From NCBI GenBank assembly GCA_049513975.1, contig JBEKVM010000035.1:1-52244 (forward strand): a stretch of 52,244 bases of DNA. The letters are read 5' to 3'. The stretch comes from JBEKOF01 sp049513975. Its GTDB lineage: Bacteria > Verrucomicrobiota > Verrucomicrobiia > Limisphaerales > Palsa-1400. Numbering within the stretch: position 1 is the first letter of the stretch; every line of letters begins with the position of its first letter. The notes under the pieces were generated by a model. The model saw only the letters and a program-made list of their open reading frames with translations. It ran no database searches and was not told the DNA's origin. A program made the position numbers and the translations under genes. Shown one piece after another: positions 50,555 to 52,244 of this stretch.

Positions 50555-51454
50555 ATGGCGGACCCCACCCTCGTGCGCAAAGCGGTCATTCCCGTGGCGG
50601 GTCTGGGGACGCGGCTTTTTCCGGCGTCGCAGGCGGTCAAGAAGGAATTGTTTCCCATCGTGGGGCCGGACGGAATCGCGCGGGGCTTGATTCATTATCA
50701 CCTGCTGGAACTGGCGGCGGCGGGCCTGGAGGAGATTTGCATCATCGTCCAGCCGGGCGAGGAGGCGGTGATCCGGGCCTATTTGCAGGGGCCGGGCCAG
50801 GACTACCTGCGGCGTTTGGAAAAATATCCCGCGCTGCTGCGCGAAGCCGGCCAGATGCGCGGCCTGGCCGAACGAATTCGTTTTGCCGTGCAGCGCGAGC
50901 AGGAAGGCTACGGTCATGCGGTCTTTCAGAGCCGGGAGTTTGCCGCGGGGGAAATGGTTTTGCTCTGCCTGGGCGACCATTTGTTCCGCGGCAAACCGGT
51001 TTCGCCTTACCGCCAACTGGCGCAACTGGCCGGGGCCGGGCAGGGCCGCAGCATTTCCGCCGTCAACCGCATTTCGGCCGGCGAATTGAAAGGCTACGGC
51101 ACGATTGCCGGGACGCGCCGCGCGGAGAATCCGCGGTTGATTGACGTCTCGCTCATCGTCGAAAAACCCGATCCCGCCCTGGCGCGCGCGCAACTGCGCG
51201 TCAATGATCTGCCGGACGGGACCTGGCTGGGCTGGTTCGGAATGCACCTGCTCGCGCCCTCCATTTACGACGTGCTGGCGGAAATGATCCGTGACAATGT
51301 CCGCGACGGCGGCGAAATCCAACTCACCCGCGCCCAGGAAATCCAGCGCCAGCGGGAAGGGTATTTGGCGCTGGAAATGACGGAGGCGGAGCGGTTCGAT
51401 TTCGGCACGCCGGATGATTTCGTCCGCAGCGTGGCGGCCTTCCGCCAAGGGTGA
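50555..51454 (+). CDS. UTP-sugar-1-phosphate uridylyltransferase (GalU-like)
   Basis: A 299-residue nucleotidyltransferase (UTP plus sugar-1-phosphate to UDP-sugar plus PPi). It shows AVIPVAGLGTRLFPASQAVK (nucleotide-binding GxGTRxxP-K), KELFPIVGPDGIARGLIHYH, the EGYGHAVFQSREF acceptor loop, LCLGDHLFRGK (metal-binding Asp) and the late LVEK-type SLIVEKPD followed by WLGWFGMHLL. Length equals GalU (about 300). It follows the arabinokinase-like kinase by 12 bp and is surely cotranscribed, so it likely uses the product of that kinase. Whether it acts on glucose-1-phosphate (classic GalU) or on arabinose- or galactose-1-phosphate is open. Confidence 0.88.
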   Translation: MADPTLVRKAVIPVAGLGTRLFPASQAVKKELFPIVGPDGIARGLIHYHLLELAAAGLEEICIIVQPGEEAVIRAYLQGPGQDYLRRLEKYPALLREAGQMRGLAERIRFAVQREQEGYGHAVFQSREFAAGEMVLLCLGDHLFRGKPVSPYRQLAQLAGAGQGRSISAVNRISAGELKGYGTIAGTRRAENPRLIDVSLIVEKPDPALARAQLRVNDLPDGTWLGWFGMHLLAPSIYDVLAEMIRDNVRDGGEIQLTRAQEIQRQREGYLALEMTEAERFDFGTPDDFVRSVAAFRQG

Positions 51455-51652
51455 TGAGTGACCAGACCGGCCTTCGGGGCTTGATCAGATGCGCCATCAA
51501 AAGTCATGAGTCAAGCGTGGATTTTGGATTTTTCCGATTTTTTTTGAGGCGTGACCGCGCGGAGCGCAGCGGGAGCGGAGCGGAGTCGCGCGCGCCAGCG
51601 GTGGGTCGGCACGGTCCCAGGCGAGCCGGTTCGAAGGAAGGGTTTCATGGCC

Positions 51653-51777
51653 AGAGCAATTTCATGAAAACTGTAGCCGCACGGAAGCCGACCGAACGGC
51701 CTCCTCTCCCCGGCCCTCTCTTCCTGAGGAGGAGAGGGAGGAGCTTCATTTCGGCTACATCATTCTTTAATCTGCTC
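51653..51777. repeat. AGAGCA-family repeat, copy 3, with a nested CCTCTCCCC hairpin
   Basis: Begins AGAGCAATTTCATGAAAACT and ends TTAATCTGCTCT. Between them is GAAGCCGACCGAACGGCCTC and a CCCTCTC/GAGAGGG hairpin identical in layout to 2695-2826, so one repeat family sits inside another. Confidence 0.65.
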
Positions 51778-51781
51778 TCGT

Positions 51782-51836
51782 GGCAGGGCGCGTACTCCGT
51801 GCGCGCCGCGGCGGGCAGCGGAGTGCCCGCCCTACC
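51782..51836. repeat. GGTAGGG-family palindromic repeat, copy 3
   Basis: A 55-bp element: GGCAGGG, hairpin GGCGCG/CGCGCC with loop containing ACTCCG, hairpin GGCGGGCA/TGCCCGCC with loop GCGGAG, then CCCTACC. The loops share complementary CTCCG and CGGAG. Confidence 0.7.
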
Positions 51837-51870
51837 TGTCCCTCTGCACCCAAAACTAACCGGTCACTGC

Positions 51871-52059
51871 TCATTTCTGTTTGCGCTTGAGCTCTACGAA
51901 GTTCCTGAGCAAATCTCGTTCTGCCGCACTCAGTTTTCGATGTTCAGGTGATTCGTCGTCATCGGCAAGGCCTCTGGCGGTTTTCTTGGGCGGTCTGGGC
52001 GGGCCGCCGGCTAACGAAGGCTGGGTTTTGGGTGGGGGTTTTTCGCTCGAATCGCTCAT
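51871..52059 (-). CDS. Small hydrophilic hypothetical protein
   Basis: A 62-residue protein with a Pro/Lys-rich disordered first half (SSEKPPPKTQPSLAGGPPRP) and a charged helix at the end (KLSAAERDLLRNFVELKRKQ). No family is recognised. It could be a small regulatory or nucleic-acid-binding peptide, or a chance frame in this repeat-rich stretch. The charged helical end is why it is listed. Confidence 0.4.
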   Translation of the reverse strand: MSDSSEKPPPKTQPSLAGGPPRPPKKTARGLADDDESPEHRKLSAAERDLLRNFVELKRKQK

Positions 52060-52172
52060 AAAGAATGACTGGAGTCAGGATACTGGGTGGCAAAGCGGAA
52101 TGCAAATTGCAGGGAGGACTTGGGGGGCGCATGACAAAAATCTTCGAGTGCTTGATTTTCCTCCTTTTTTTC

Positions 52173-52200
52173 TTGCCAGTTATAGATGTACATATATACT
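52173..52200 (+). promoter_or_regulatory. Promoter and 18-bp palindrome before the last gene
   Basis: TTGCCA (52173-52178) and TATACT (52195-52200) are 16 bp apart, with the ATG at 52207. The palindrome TATAGATGTACATATATA (52181-52198) fills the spacer and part of the -10 with a single symmetric mismatch, so it is a plausible repressor site. The transcript would be nearly leaderless. Confidence 0.4.
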
Positions 52201-52206
52201 TCTGCC

Positions 52207-52244
52207 ATGAATACACCCATTACCCCTCAATCCCTGATCGAACA
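52207..52244 (+). CDS. 5' end of a gene running off the window
   Basis: ATG followed by codons for MNTPITPQSLIE up to the window edge, placed directly after a promoter-like and palindromic sequence. Too short to identify. Confidence 0.4.
   Translation, partial: MNTPITPQSLIE

Noticed and set aside
48902..51448. 848-codon minus-strand frame
   Set aside because: Antisense of the kinase and uridylyltransferase genes, both of which carry full family motifs.

Overview
The window looks like a chromosomal segment from a GC-rich, saccharolytic bacterium of the Verrucomicrobiota (Pedosphaera/Limisphaerales-like). This placement is inferred from gene content, not from a marker gene. Supporting features are secreted glycoside hydrolases, Tat-exported Gfo/Idh/MocA and sugar-isomerase proteins, a pseudopilin-like tail on a coiled-coil protein, and dense intergenic palindromic repeats.

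Layout. 1-1850: a partial NotI-like restriction endonuclease convergent with a D12-class adenine methyltransferase that has palindromes over its promoter. 1850-2870: repeat-filled DNA. 2870-5120: a TrpG/PabA glutamine amidotransferase, tRNA-guanine transglycosylase and tRNA-Asn(GUU). 5120-6114: a broken carboxylesterase. 6188-12085: a flavin monooxygenase, a tannase-family esterase, and a promoter-led pair of an unknown secreted protein and a GH43 enzyme. 12273-16510: phosphoglucomutase and alpha-glucan phosphorylase, coupled by an ATGA overlap. 16510-18125: repeats and a broken KAP P-loop NTPase. 18125-26121: a coupled run of GH97, a lyase-fold protein, GH31 and an alpha/beta-hydrolase-like protein. 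26324-27835: a secreted protein interrupted by TGA. 27990-32839: a DUF5107/TPR protein and a sugar MFS transporter. 33057-33873: small toxin-antitoxin-like genes. 34070-39499: an MGH1-like hydrolase, the coiled-coil/pseudopilin protein and a GH2 enzyme. 39789-41991: a Tat-exported oxidoreductase and sugar isomerase. 42717-46170: a Na+/sugar symporter, a small membrane protein and galactokinase. 46400-47650: a DUF4160/DUF2442 pair between 98% identical direct repeats. 47892-48590: an unknown anchored protein. 49082-51454: a plant L-arabinokinase-like GHMP kinase and a UTP-sugar-1-phosphate uridylyltransferase. 52207 on: the start of another gene.

How it works together. Most of the window is a carbohydrate economy. 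Exported GH97, GH31, GH43, GH2, MGH1-like, lyase and esterase proteins would release sugars from plant-type polymers. The SSS and MFS transporters would bring them in. Galactokinase and the arabinokinase-like kinase with its uridylyltransferase would activate galactose and possibly arabinose, while GlgP and Pgm turn over stored glucan.

The least expected features are (i) several families of 50-150 bp palindromic repeats that fold as a terminal stem plus two internal hairpins with complementary loops, (ii) a toxin-antitoxin-like pair bracketed by recent direct repeats, (iii) a secreted protein whose conserved-looking C-terminus continues past an in-frame TGA followed by a hairpin, and (iv) the arabinokinase/uridylyltransferase pair. 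Four genes carry single-base lesions (TAA, TAG, TGA, one frameshift), which points to active gene decay or assembly error.
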